From the NCBI GenBank assembly GCA_013811645.1, contig JACCUU010000059.1, positions 1 to 23,673 on the forward strand: a stretch of 23,673 nt of DNA, in the 5' to 3' direction. The notes beneath the pieces were generated by a model that saw nothing but the letters and a program-made list of their open reading frames with translations, did no database searches and was not told the origin of the DNA. This DNA comes from Actinomycetota bacterium. Lineage in GTDB: Bacteria > Actinomycetota > Thermoleophilia > Gaiellales > Gaiellaceae. Positions 1-7,092 of the stretch are shown here, piece after piece. Numbering within the stretch: position 1 is the first letter of the stretch; each line of letters opens with the position of its first letter. The translations under genes and the position numbers were made by a program.

Positions 1-2
1 TG

Positions 3-203
3 CTCGAGGACTGGCATCGGCGGCGCTATGCGGTTCTGCCCGGTATGACCGGCCTCTGGCAGATCTCCGGGCGCTCGGGGCTCACCTTCGACGACCTCGT
101 CCGGCTCGACTTCACCTACCTCGAGAACTGGTCGATCTGGCTCGACATCACGATCATCGCGAGGACGATTCCCGCGGTGATCGCTCGTCGGGGCGCGTAC
201 TAG
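3..203 (+). CDS. Undecaprenyl-phosphate sugar phosphotransferase, C-terminal end (partial)
   Basis: This is the last 66 residues of a bacterial sugar transferase (WbaP/WcaJ/ExoY type). Such enzymes move a sugar-1-phosphate from a nucleotide sugar to the undecaprenyl-phosphate carrier at the inner membrane and so start a glycan repeat unit. The visible part carries the family hallmark [19 protein letters not shown] (about residues 13-31 of the fragment), followed by an [16 protein letters not shown] segment and a short basic tail ending in TAG. The catalytic and membrane parts lie off the left edge, so the donor sugar cannot be judged. It reads toward the minus-strand gene at 207 with only 3 bases between the two stops. 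Its presence fits the glycan genes further right as the initiating step. Confidence 0.93.
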   Translation, partial: LEDWHRRRYAVLPGMTGLWQISGRSGLTFDDLVRLDFTYLENWSIWLDITIIARTIPAVIARRGAY

Positions 204-206
204 CGG

Positions 207-1025
207 CTACACGGGCTCGGGCTGATCGGCACTGACGGTGACGACCGACTCGAGCAACATCTGGTTGGGGATGCGAATGGCACGTCCGTCGTCCGCTTCG
301 AGCACAGTCGCGGCTGACTCGATCCGGCTGATGCGACCGCTGAATCCCGCCACCTCGATCTGATCGCCGACGCTGTACGCGTTGCCGATGCAGCGTCCGG
401 CGCTCAACTGTCTGGCTACGTCCCGGCCTCCGAGTCCGAAAGCCAGCGCGAACGTCAAGCTGATGGCGACGATGATCAGCGCGACCAGGCCCGTCAGGAT
501 GGTGGTCGGAACGCCGACCTGTGCCAGGGCGGTGAGAACGAAAAGCGCAACGATCGCCGCCTCGGTCATCTGCCGGAGCGGGCCAGGCAGATCCATCTGC
601 GTTGCGAGCGTTTGCACCCGTGCGCCGACCAGCTCCGCCACGACAAACCCGGCGAGGACGAGGATGAGTGCCACGAACAGCTTCGGCAGGAAAAGGATCA
701 CCTCGTTGAGCGCGATCGCAAGGGCCGCCAGCCCGAGCAGTGAGAGGGCCGCCACCACGGTTACCACGAGAATCGTGATCCGAACCGCGGTGGCCACCAG
801 AGCGGAGAGCGGGTGATCGAGACCAGCGCGAGCCAAGACTCCGCGTATGCCGAATCGCTCTTCGAGCCCATCGAGCCCCGCGGAGGCCAACGCCCGCCGA
901 ACGATGCGCGCGACGACGGGCGCGAGCAAGAACCCCGCGACGAGCAGTACGAGCGCGCCTGCGAGCCGGGGCAGCGCCTCACCGAACGATGCTGTCGCCT
1001 GATCGATGATGTTGGCCAAGAGCAT
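207..1025 (-). CDS. Conserved-TM-helix / MscS-like small-conductance channel family membrane protein
   Basis: This is a 272-residue polytopic membrane protein. Hydrophobic segments occur near residues 18-40, 78-105, 108-132 and 155-200. The last of these runs into the family signature LAFGLGGRDVARQL. A short beta-rich stretch follows (about 216-262, YSVGDQIEVAGFSGRISRIE to RIPNQMLLESVV), which resembles the pore-proximal beta domain of MscS channels. A role in osmotic or mechanosensitive gating is inferred from the family. The ATG at 1025 overlaps the stop of the upstream 79-residue ORF by one base (TGATG), so translation is probably coupled, and the gene is the last of a sigma-factor unit. 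A damaged relative with the same LAFGLGGRE motif lies at 2004-2861. Confidence 0.82.
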   Translation of the reverse strand: MLLANIIDQATASFGEALPRLAGALVLLVAGFLLAPVVARIVRRALASAGLDGLEERFGIRGVLARAGLDHPLSALVATAVRITILVVTVVAALSLLGLAALAIALNEVILFLPKLFVALILVLAGFVVAELVGARVQTLATQMDLPGPLRQMTEAAIVALFVLTALAQVGVPTTILTGLVALIIVAISLTFALAFGLGGRDVARQLSAGRCIGNAYSVGDQIEVAGFSGRISRIESAATVLEADDGRAIRIPNQMLLESVVTVSADQPEPV

Positions 1026-1264
1026 CAGCGGTTTGCCCCGCTCCGCGAGGCGAGCAGGATCGCGATAGCGTCTCGAACAGCTGAACCGAGGCTGCCGACC
1101 GCGCCGAGCACCTCGCGCAGGAGGCTCTGGACGCGCACGTTTCGCATCACCGAACCGACGAATGCGCGGTCGTCACCATCGGCCTCGCGGCGAAGTCCCT
1201 CGAGCAGGAGGAGCAGGCGCTGCTCCGCGGGAGTGGTCGGCGGCTCAGGCGGAAGCTCGTTCAT
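1025..1264 (-). CDS. Small protein of unknown function between sigma factor and channel-like protein
   Basis: This is a 79-residue ORF that I do not recognise. It starts 20 bases inside the end of the ECF sigma factor gene and its stop overlaps the start of the channel-like gene, so it looks translated as part of the same unit. The N-terminus is Pro/Glu-rich (MNELPPEPPTTPAEQ). Amphipathic helical stretches follow (LLLLLEGLRREA, then VQSLLREVLGAVGSLGSAV), and there is no Cys/His pattern of a zinc-binding anti-sigma factor. Position directly after a sigma gene makes a regulator of that sigma factor a reasonable guess, but nothing in the residues proves it. Confidence 0.6.
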   Translation of the reverse strand: MNELPPEPPTTPAEQRLLLLLEGLRREADGDDRAFVGSVMRNVRVQSLLREVLGAVGSLGSAVRDAIAILLASRSGANR

Positions 1265-1820
1265 CGGGCAACTCCCAGTCGTAGGTGTTATGGCGAAGGA
1301 TCTCGATCAACTCTCGCCGGGCCCGAAAAAGACGACCCTTGACGCTGCCCAGCGGTGTGTCGGTGACCTCGGCGATCTCCTCGTAGCTCAAACCCTCCAG
1401 ATCGCGCAGTACGAGCACGGTTCGGTGCGCTAGCCGCATCTGCCGCAGTTTGAGGGTGAGCCGTTCCCGACGCTCCGTGTCCTCGAGGGCGTGAGCGGGC
1501 GTGCGAACGGAACTCGGCACGTTCTCAGCGCCATCGTCGAAGAGCGCTTCGCTCGCGGGAGTCCGGCCCGCGTGAGAGCTCAGCGCGGCGTTGTGCGCGA
1601 TGCGAAGCAACCAGGCGCGGAAGGGCGAGTCTCCGCGAAACTGGCCGAGGCGGTGAAAGGCTCGCAGAAAGACATCCTGCGTCACGTCGTCCGCATCGTT
1701 ACTGCCGATCACGCGGGCGACAACGCGACGAACAAGGCCCCGGTGTCGCCTCACGAGTATCGCGAAGGCGGCCACATCACCGCTTAGCGTCCGCTCGACC
1801 AGCTCCTCGTCCGGCTCCAT
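1245..1820 (-). CDS. ECF-type RNA polymerase sigma factor
   Basis: This is a 191-residue sigma-70-family factor of the extracytoplasmic-function class. Region 2 covers about residues 5-82, with the core-binding/-10 signature DDVTQDVFLRAFHRL and FRAWLLRIAHNAA. Region 4 covers about 122-175, with the -35-recognising helix-turn-helix LSYEEIAEVTDTPLGSVKGR. A linker poor in conserved residues (83-115) separates them and no sigma region 3 is present, as expected for ECF factors. An in-frame ATG at 1883 would add 21 atypical residues. I chose the ATG at 1820 because the family begins here (MEPDEELVERTLSGD) and a TACACT box lies 10 bases upstream of it. It heads a unit with the 79-residue protein and the channel-like protein, and probably controls envelope-stress or membrane genes, perhaps its own neighbours. 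Confidence 0.9.
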   Translation of the reverse strand: MEPDEELVERTLSGDVAAFAILVRRHRGLVRRVVARVIGSNDADDVTQDVFLRAFHRLGQFRGDSPFRAWLLRIAHNAALSSHAGRTPASEALFDDGAENVPSSVRTPAHALEDTERRERLTLKLRQMRLAHRTVLVLRDLEGLSYEEIAEVTDTPLGSVKGRLFRARRELIEILRHNTYDWELPDERASA

Positions 1821-1830
1821 CAAGGTCGAA

Positions 1831-1836
1831 AGTGTA
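1831..1836 (-). promoter_or_regulatory. Possible -10 element (TACACT) for the sigma factor gene
   Basis: On the minus strand TACACT lies 10 bases before the chosen ATG at 1820. This spacing would give a very short 5' leader. No convincing -35 hexamer is visible at the usual distance. Support is only the match to TANNNT and the position. Confidence 0.3.
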
Positions 1837-1925
1837 GTGCGGCGACCAGGTGAGACACGCTTGCCCGTCGGAAAGATGTCCACGCCTTTACGACCGGTCC
1901 AAGCGCCTCCGGGTTACACGTCGCC

Positions 1926-1951
1926 GTAACTTTTCATCGCCTCTCTCGGTC
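1926..1951 (+). promoter_or_regulatory. Possible ECF-type promoter upstream of the frameshifted membrane gene
   Basis: GTAAC (1926-1930) is followed after 16 bases by CGGTC (1947-1951). This resembles the AAC-containing -35 and CGTC/GGTC-like -10 elements used by many ECF sigma factors. It sits in the 183-base divergent region between the ECF sigma gene and the membrane gene starting at 2004, so regulation by that sigma factor is possible. The match is short and not decisive. Confidence 0.25.
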
Positions 1952-1988
1952 TTGCTCTTCCGACCGGGTGTGTTGTGCCCGATACGAA

Positions 1989-1995
1989 GAGAGGG
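1989..1995 (+). promoter_or_regulatory. Ribosome binding site deciding the 2004 start
   Basis: AGAGAGG-like purines at 1988-1995, 8 bases before ATG 2004, favour that codon over the in-frame GTG at 1968. The latter would add 12 residues including two adjacent cysteines (GTG TGT TGT) that are out of character for this family. Confidence 0.5.
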
Positions 1996-2003
1996 GTATC
2001 GCG

Positions 2004-2861
2004 ATGGTCTTGGCAGCTGTAGACATCGGTAACAGCATCGAACGCGCGTTTGAGGTCTTCTTCGCGTGGCTACCTGCGCTCGTCGGCGCGCTCGTCATTC
2101 TCGTCATCGGCTACATCGTGGCGAGGGTGGTGGGAAAGATCGTCGGAAGAGTGCTACAGAGAGCAGGCCTCGACCGCGCGCTTCTGAGTGGCCAGGTTGG
2201 GACGTTTGTTCAAAAAGTAACGTCCAGCCCTTCCAAACTCGTAGGCACGCTTGCGTTCTGGTTCATCCTGCTCGGCACGATCTCGCTCGCCGTCTCGGTG
2301 CTCGGGAGCAATGCCCTGACGAATTTCGTCGCCGCTGTCTACGCGTATTTGCCGAATGTTCTCGCCGCGCTCCTCATCTTCCTAGTCGCGAGCGTGATCT
2401 CGGCTGGCATCGCCACCCTCGTCACCAGGTGATGGGCGACACCGGGCTTGGCAAGATCGTCGCCACCGTTGCGCCGATCCTCGTGATGACGATCGCGACG
2501 TTCATGATCTCGAGCAGCTGAAGATCGCTCACGACACCGTGATCACGACCTACACGCTCAGCTCGGTGCCATTGCGCTGGCCTCGGCGCTGGCTTTCGGC
2601 CTCGGCGGCCGCGAAGTGGCCGGGAGAATGCTCGAGTCCGCCTACCAGAAGGGACAGGAGAACAAGGAGCAGATCAAGCAGGATTTCGAGACGGGCGTGA
2701 GTCGCGCCAAAGACGAGGCCAAGGCGAAGAAGGAAGAGTTGGAGCAGGACACCGTCGCCCAGAACGTAACGCCCGGCCCGCAAGCACGACCGGCTAGGCG
2801 ACGAGGCTGTACGCGTCTAGCACTGAGCGACTCCTCGGGCCCTCCTTCGAGGTGCGTCTAG
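2004..2861 (+). pseudogene. Conserved-TM-helix / MscS-like membrane protein, disrupted by three -1 frameshifts
   Basis: The start, MVLAAVDIGNSIERAFEVFF, and two amphipathic TM units read well to 2429, where TGA follows (2430-2432). The family sequence continues in the next frame (MGDTGLGKIVATVAPILVM, from 2432), stops at 2519-2521, resumes in the third frame (EQLKIAHDTVITTYTL, from 2512), and returns to the first frame at 2562 (LGAIALASALAFGLGGRE). Each break is repaired by adding one base to a short run: AGG-TG to AGGGTG near 2429, ATCTCG to ATCCTCG near 2510, and AGCTCG to AGCCTCG near 2562. The repaired protein would be 286 residues, close to its 272-residue relative at 207-1025. A charged Lys/Glu-rich tail (about 2640-2765) ends it, and the last 30 codons look atypical. 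It could be a decayed gene or an intact gene with three base-calling deletions. Confidence 0.8.
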
Positions 2862-2902
2862 CGACGACCACGCTCGACAGGAGGGCCCGATGAGGGCCCG
2901 AT
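2835..2902 (+). repeat. 12-base inverted repeat plus 11-base tandem repeat (possible RNA switch)
   Basis: TCGGGCCCTCCT (2835-2846) is perfectly complementary to AGGAGGGCCCGA (2879-2890), with a 32-base loop. The unit GAGGGCCCGAT occurs twice in tandem (2881-2891 and 2892-2902), so the left arm can also pair over 10 bases with the second copy (2892-2901). The first pairing hides AGGAGG (2879-2884); the second leaves it in the loop. The GGGCCC core is itself a palindrome, which lowers the surprise. No T-run follows, so a classical terminator is unlikely. Confidence 0.6.
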
Positions 2903-2949
2903 GCCTGTTCTGCCACGTCGAGGGTCACAGACACAAGGATGAGGTCTGA
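2890..2949 (+). CDS. Possible 19-residue Cys/His-rich leader peptide
   Basis: ATG at 2890 opens a 19-codon ORF, MRARCLFCHVEGHRHKDEV, ending in TGA at 2947-2949. A full AGGAGG (2879-2884) lies 5 bases upstream, the strongest ribosome site in this region. The residues form CxxCH followed by HxH, a pattern able to bind a metal such as zinc, though so short a peptide could match by chance. It lies just before the CgeB-like gene, whose GTG start is 25 bases past the stop. It could act as a leader that couples or senses translation, or it may be meaningless. I know no family for it. Confidence 0.3.
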   Translation: MRARCLFCHVEGHRHKDEV

Positions 2950-2959
2950 TCGGGCTGCC

Positions 2960-2965
2960 TACACT
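2960..2965 (+). promoter_or_regulatory. Possible -10 element (TACACT) for the CgeB-like gene
   Basis: TACACT lies 9 bases before GTG 2975, giving a predicted transcript with almost no leader. The identical hexamer sits at the same kind of distance before the sigma gene. If this is the real promoter, the 19-codon ORF at 2890 would be on a different, longer transcript. Confidence 0.3.
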
Positions 2966-2974
2966 GGGCGCCGA

Positions 2975-4180
2975 GTGAAATCCCCCAAGATTCTCGCGGT
3001 CGCCTCTGCGGTCGACCTCGACTTCCGCTACGGCTGCACGCCCGCGTGGTGGCAGCTTTGGAAGGGCATGTACGAGGCGGGCGTCGACCTCGTCGTGACG
3101 CCGTACCGCGGGAGGCCCGTCGAGTCCCCGTGGTGGCGGGTTGCGCCGAATCCGACCTACCTCGAGGGCGAGTCCTATCAGGCCATGCGAAACGTGCTCG
3201 CGCGGGTCAAGGGCGACCGCTACCTCCGGCGCGCGGAGACGGAGCCGGAGGACTCGAGCCTCGACCGCTTGACGCGCGAGACCATTCGCCGATTCGTCAC
3301 GCCTCGCTGGAAGCGGCATCTCGAGCGGCTCGTGGAGCGGGAGCGGCCCGACGCGGTCGTCGTCTATACCGTTCCGATGGCGCATCTGGTCGGAATCCCT
3401 ACCGCCTTGCGCGAGCGGTTCGGGATCCCCGTCGTCTTCTACGACGGAGACGTGCCCATGAGCTTTCCCGAGTACGGGGGCATGGACACGGGCTTCAACC
3501 CGTACCACGGAGCCGATCCGTTCGAATACGACCTCGTCGTCTCGAACTCCGAAGGAGGCGCGCCGCGGCTGCTCGAGCTGGGTGCGCGCCGCGCCGAGAG
3601 CCTTTTTTGGGCCGCCGATCCCGAGTTCTTCGCGCCCCAGCCGGTCGAGAAGGAAGTCGATGTGTTCTTCTACGGCTACGGGGACAAGTTCCGGCGCGAC
3701 TGGATGAAGCAGCTGGTCGGCGAGCCCTCTCGCATTGCGCCCGAGCTCGACTTCGCCCTCGGCGGGCTCGACTTCCGGGGCGACACCGGTGCCGCGCGCA
3801 TGCTCGGCGACGTTCCGTTCAACGTGTTCGCGCGCGCGATCTCGTCGGCGCGGGTCAACCTCAACATCACGCGTCGTCCCCACGCCACCGTTCCCGGATC
3901 ATCGACCGCGCGCCCGTTCGAGCTCGCCTCTTCGGGTGCGGCGATCGTCTCGAACCCACACGCCGGTATCGAGCGCTGGTTCGAGCCCGGAAGCGAGCTA
4001 CTCATCGTCGAGAGCGCGGACGAGGCGATCTCCGCGTATCGGGAGCTCCTCGCAGACCCTGGGCAGGCGGAGGAGCTGGGGCGGCGCGCTCGTGAGCGCG
4101 TTCTCGACGAGCACACCTACGCCCATCGCGCCAGAAGGCTGCTCGGGCTGATCGGAGTGGGCGCCGGGGTGCCTGCGTGA
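2975..4180 (+). CDS. CgeB-like glycosyltransferase (GT-B fold)
   Basis: This 401-residue protein is related to spore-maturation protein CgeB and the glycosyltransferase group-1 C-terminal domain. The N-terminal half contains a Rossmann-like region with DAVVVYTVPMAHLVG and GIPVVFYDGDVP. The C-terminal half (about 215-390) has the nucleotide-sugar side: VDVFFYGYGDKFRRDW, then SSTARPFELASSGAAIVSN, then LGRRARERVLDEHTYAHR. It probably transfers a sugar from a nucleotide donor in the cytoplasm; donor and acceptor are unknown. An in-frame ATG at 2939 exists, but GTG 2975 gives the expected KILAVASAVD beta-strand start and has a TACACT box before it. The GT2 gene follows with a GTGA overlap at 4177-4180. 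Confidence 0.82.
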   Translation: MKSPKILAVASAVDLDFRYGCTPAWWQLWKGMYEAGVDLVVTPYRGRPVESPWWRVAPNPTYLEGESYQAMRNVLARVKGDRYLRRAETEPEDSSLDRLTRETIRRFVTPRWKRHLERLVERERPDAVVVYTVPMAHLVGIPTALRERFGIPVVFYDGDVPMSFPEYGGMDTGFNPYHGADPFEYDLVVSNSEGGAPRLLELGARRAESLFWAADPEFFAPQPVEKEVDVFFYGYGDKFRRDWMKQLVGEPSRIAPELDFALGGLDFRGDTGAARMLGDVPFNVFARAISSARVNLNITRRPHATVPGSSTARPFELASSGAAIVSNPHAGIERWFEPGSELLIVESADEAISAYRELLADPGQAEELGRRARERVLDEHTYAHRARRLLGLIGVGAGVPA

Positions 4181-4917
4181 CAGCCTCCAAGTCGCTGGGC
4201 CGCCTCGTTGCGGTCATCCCCGCCTTCGACGAGTCCGAGGTGATCGGCAAGGTCGTCGACGAGATCCGTGCGTTCGACGCATCCGTTGACATCGTCGTCA
4301 TCGACGACGCCTCGACGGACGACACAGCGGAGATCGCCGAGTCCCACGGTGCGATCGTGCTCCGCCTCCCGCACAACGTCGGGATCGGCGGGGCCGTCCA
4401 GACCGGGTTCAAGTTCGCCCTCGCCGAGAACTACGACACGGCCGTCCGGCTCGACGGCGACGGGCAGCACGACGCCAGCGAGCTCGAGAAGCTGCTCGCA
4501 CCGCTGGAGCGCGGGGAGGCCGATCTGGTGATCGGCTCTCGCTTCGTCGACCCGGGCGGAACGTACCGCCCCCCGCTGGCTCGCCGGATCGGAATCCGCG
4601 TCTTCGCCCGGCTCGTCTCGCTTCTGGGCGGCCAGCGGGTGACGGACACGACCTCGGGCTTCCTCGCGCTCGACCGCATCGGCATCGAGCTCTTTGCCGC
4701 TGAGTACCCGCACGATTATCCGGAGGTCGAGGCGACGCTCGTCGCGCTCCGGAGTGGCCTGAGGCTCGCGCAGGTGCAGGTGAGGATGCGAGAGCGTGAG
4801 ACGGGATCCTCGTCGATCACTTTCGTTCGTTCCCTGTATTACGTGGCGAAGGTGACGCTTGCCTTGCTCGTCGCCAGCCTCCGCCGCTATCCGCGTCTGG
4901 AGACCGCTCGCCGATGA
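4177..4917 (+). CDS. Family 2 glycosyltransferase (dolichol/polyprenyl-phosphate sugar synthase-like)
   Basis: This is a 246-residue GT-A glycosyltransferase. The N-terminal VAVIPAFDESEVIGKVVDEI and VVIDDASTDDT bind the nucleotide. RLDGDGQHD (residues 91-99) supplies the DxD metal site, and a GSRF segment and DTTSGF (about 151-156) follow, as in polyprenyl-phosphate mannose or glucose synthases. A weak hydrophobic stretch near 219-235 (SLYYVAKVTLALLVASL) may associate it with the membrane. These enzymes often load a sugar on a lipid phosphate for use by outer-face GT-C enzymes, which fits the two GT-C-like proteins in this locus; that link is inference. It starts with GTG overlapping the upstream stop and overlaps the DUF2304 gene by ATGA, a common partner for this kind of GT2. 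Confidence 0.9.
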   Translation: MTASKSLGRLVAVIPAFDESEVIGKVVDEIRAFDASVDIVVIDDASTDDTAEIAESHGAIVLRLPHNVGIGGAVQTGFKFALAENYDTAVRLDGDGQHDASELEKLLAPLERGEADLVIGSRFVDPGGTYRPPLARRIGIRVFARLVSLLGGQRVTDTTSGFLALDRIGIELFAAEYPHDYPEVEATLVALRSGLRLAQVQVRMRERETGSSSITFVRSLYYVAKVTLALLVASLRRYPRLETARR

Positions 4918-5288
4918 CCCCCCTTCGCATCTCGATCGTGGGCGTCGTCGCCTCCGCTCTGCTCATCTTGATCGTCCTCGAGCTCATCCGAGGACGGCGA
5001 CTGAAGGAGCGCTACGCGCTGCTCTGGCTCGCCACCGGCGCCGTGCTCCTGGTGCTCTCCGCGTGGCGGGAGGCGCTGAACACCATCGCGGGCTGGCTCG
5101 GCGTCACCGGCTACCCTCCGGCGGTTCTCTTCGCCGTGGCCACGCTCTTCATCCTGCTCGTGCTCCTCCACTACTCCACCGTGCTGTCGAAGCTCACGGA
5201 CGAGAACGTCGAGCTCGCTCAGAGGATCGCGCTCCTCGAGGAACGCGTGTCCCGTGCGCTGAGAGCCTCTAACACAACGAAGCTCTGA
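4914..5288 (+). CDS. DUF2304 family small membrane protein
   Basis: This is a 124-residue protein of the DUF2304 type. Three hydrophobic segments are visible: about 6-24 (ISIVGVVASALLILIVLEL), 37-55 (YALLWLATGAVLLVLSAW) and 68-88 (PPAVLFAVATLFILLVLLH). Between the first two sits the family's GRRLKERYALLWL motif. A charged helix (SKLTDENVELAQRIALLEERV) ends the protein. Function is not established. It is usually found next to GT2 polyprenyl-phosphate sugar synthases, as here (ATGA overlap), which suggests help in lipid-linked sugar handling. The last few codons (ASNTTKL) lie in one arm of an inverted repeat spanning 5262-5425. Confidence 0.85.
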   Translation: MTPLRISIVGVVASALLILIVLELIRGRRLKERYALLWLATGAVLLVLSAWREALNTIAGWLGVTGYPPAVLFAVATLFILLVLLHYSTVLSKLTDENVELAQRIALLEERVSRALRASNTTKL

Positions 5289-5425
5289 GCCGCCGGCACG
5301 CGCTGGGCGGCGCGATGCGGCGTCCTCAGTCGGGCCAATATGCCCGCATATTGACTCTCCCTGCGTCCTTGCTTCGCACCACCCAGCACGGGCCGTCGAC
5401 GAGGCCCCATTGTGTCAGAGGCTCT
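5262..5425. repeat. 164-base element with 16-base terminal inverted repeats, between convergent genes
   Basis: AGAGCCTCTAACACAA (5262-5277) and TTGTGTCAGAGGCTCT (5410-5425) are inverted copies with 15 of 16 matches. They flank 132 bases containing the DUF2304 stop and no other gene (5289-5424 is otherwise empty). Inside is an AT-rich palindrome, CAATATG-CCCG-CATATTG (5336-5353), standing out in this GC-rich sequence. The arrangement resembles a small non-autonomous insertion element (MITE) but no target duplication is visible. It could equally be a bidirectional termination region: both neighbouring genes end at its borders. Confidence 0.5.
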
Positions 5426-7092
5426 TATGGAGTCGCGAGGGCCCGGCTGAACCCGAAGACGTCGCCCTGCGTCTCGTCGTCGAGCCAGTTCGTCCCCACC
5501 CCGATGCGATACCACGCGCCGGGCGGCGCCTCGCGATCGAGGTACTTCGTGTCGCGCGTGGTGGCGATCGGGAAGGAGCGGATGAAGCAGTACACCGAGA
5601 TCGCACCGTCGGCGTTCTCACACTCGATGTCCCGCCCCTCGTGCCGGTAGACGCGGTAGAAGACGTCGGCGCGCCAGGGTCCGCCTGAGGTCCAGCTGAG
5701 CGACCGGCCGCCGTCCGTGGACTCGACTTGCAAGTCCACATCCTCCGCGATCGGGGTCATGATGTAGTTGCCGGCGTCGTCCTGGAACACGGCGCGCTCC
5801 GGCCGGGTGCTCGGCGACGAGGCGGCGATCACGGCAGCCGGCAAGACAACCGTCAAGGCCACCGCTACTGCGACCCAGGCCCAGGCCACCGGGCTGACGG
5901 ACGCCGGCCGGATGCGATCGCCGAGTCGACGAGCAAAGGTCGGCACGAGCAGCGGGATCGACGCGAAGAGAATCAGGTACGCGGGCCAGGCGGGCATGAG
6001 CAGCCGCCAGAAGGTGTTCGCCTGGATGTCCGCCCGCGTGGAGAAGCCTTTCACGACCAGGAAGGCGGCGAGCCAGCCGCCGAGGAGGGCGGCGATGGGT
6101 GCCTGCCGGACGCGGAGGACGGCGAGCAGACCGGCCAGCGGCGCCCACTGGGCGAGCCTCGCGCTCCAGAAGAACTCGCGGAGCTGATCCATCTGCACCC
6201 GCCAGTGTTCGAGGTCGAGCTCGAGGTACCGGTCGACATCGAGCGCCACGAGCCCGACGCCGGCTGCCACTCGAACCTCCCCGAGCGAGAGCACGGGCAG
6301 CTCGCCGAGGCCACGCTCCTTCCAGAGGACGAGCACGAGCAGGCTCGGGACGACCGCGGCGCAGAAGACGATCCCCTCACGCCAGCGGCGGGCCACCAGG
6401 TACGCGAGCACGGCCCCGGCTCCCATCAGGAGATTCGGCGGCTTCGTCGCGCCGGCCGCCCCGAGGAGGAGGCCAGCCAGCGCCGCTTCGGCGAGACGGC
6501 TCGCGTCGAGCGAGCGCACGACGAAGAGTGCCGCGGCGAGGACGACGACCATCGAGGGAAAGTCGGAGAGCGACGTCAACCCGAGCGCCTGCGGGAGGAA
6601 GTTCTCGGCCCACCGCTCCTGGTAGCGATCGACGAACAGCGGAATCGACGCAAAGGGTGCGACGACCCAGAGCAGCGACGCCCAGTAGCCGAGCAGCCGG
6701 CCTCCGATCCGTTCCCCGATCCCGTAGACGCACACCAGCGCGATCGGCGCCAGCACGAAGAGGTTGAGCGCCATGATCGGCGGCATCGCCTGCACGAAGG
6801 TCGGCCCCGTGAACCACATGAGCGGTGCGATGACGAGCGACCACAGGTAGCCGAGCTCGGTCGGGGGGAGCTCGAGGTGTCCGAGCATCCAGCCCTGGGT
6901 CGTGATCCCGATCTGGTCGCCGTTGTGGAACCACACCCACCCGTTATGCGGAATCGAGACGGCGAGCACGAGCGTCGCGACGAGCTGCGTTGCCGCCAGC
7001 GTCCCGAGGACTGCACGGGGATGGTCGAGCAGTCCGTCCAAGGTGCGGCTCGCGCCGCGGGCAGCGGCAACCGAGTTGCTAAGAGCTGACAC
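5425..7092 (-). CDS. Polytopic GT-C-like membrane protein with C-terminal beta-sandwich-like domain
   Basis: This is a protein of 555 residues from GTG 7092; the upstream open frame is a shadow of the epimerase gene. TM segment 1 (about 29-47) is followed by an outer loop with [10 protein letters not shown], where an acidic residue (D59) sits where GT-C glycosyltransferases place their catalytic Asp. About ten further hydrophobic segments follow to about residue 415. A soluble tail (about 425-555) with [19 protein letters not shown] and [15 protein letters not shown] resembles a fibronectin-III-like fold, likely outside the membrane. Sugar transfer from a lipid-phosphate donor on the outer face is plausible but unproven; no family was recognised with certainty. 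The start overlaps the fucose-synthase-like gene by 14 bases. The TAA stop abuts the inverted-repeat element. Confidence 0.7.
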   Translation of the reverse strand: MSALSNSVAAARGASRTLDGLLDHPRAVLGTLAATQLVATLVLAVSIPHNGWVWFHNGDQIGITTQGWMLGHLELPPTELGYLWSLVIAPLMWFTGPTFVQAMPPIMALNLFVLAPIALVCVYGIGERIGGRLLGYWASLLWVVAPFASIPLFVDRYQERWAENFLPQALGLTSLSDFPSMVVVLAAALFVVRSLDASRLAEAALAGLLLGAAGATKPPNLLMGAGAVLAYLVARRWREGIVFCAAVVPSLLVLVLWKERGLGELPVLSLGEVRVAAGVGLVALDVDRYLELDLEHWRVQMDQLREFFWSARLAQWAPLAGLLAVLRVRQAPIAALLGGWLAAFLVVKGFSTRADIQANTFWRLLMPAWPAYLILFASIPLLVPTFARRLGDRIRPASVSPVAWAWVAVAVALTVVLPAAVIAASSPSTRPERAVFQDDAGNYIMTPIAEDVDLQVESTDGGRSLSWTSGGPWRADVFYRVYRHEGRDIECENADGAISVYCFIRSFPIATTRDTKYLDREAPPGAWYRIGVGTNWLDDETQGDVFGFSRALATP

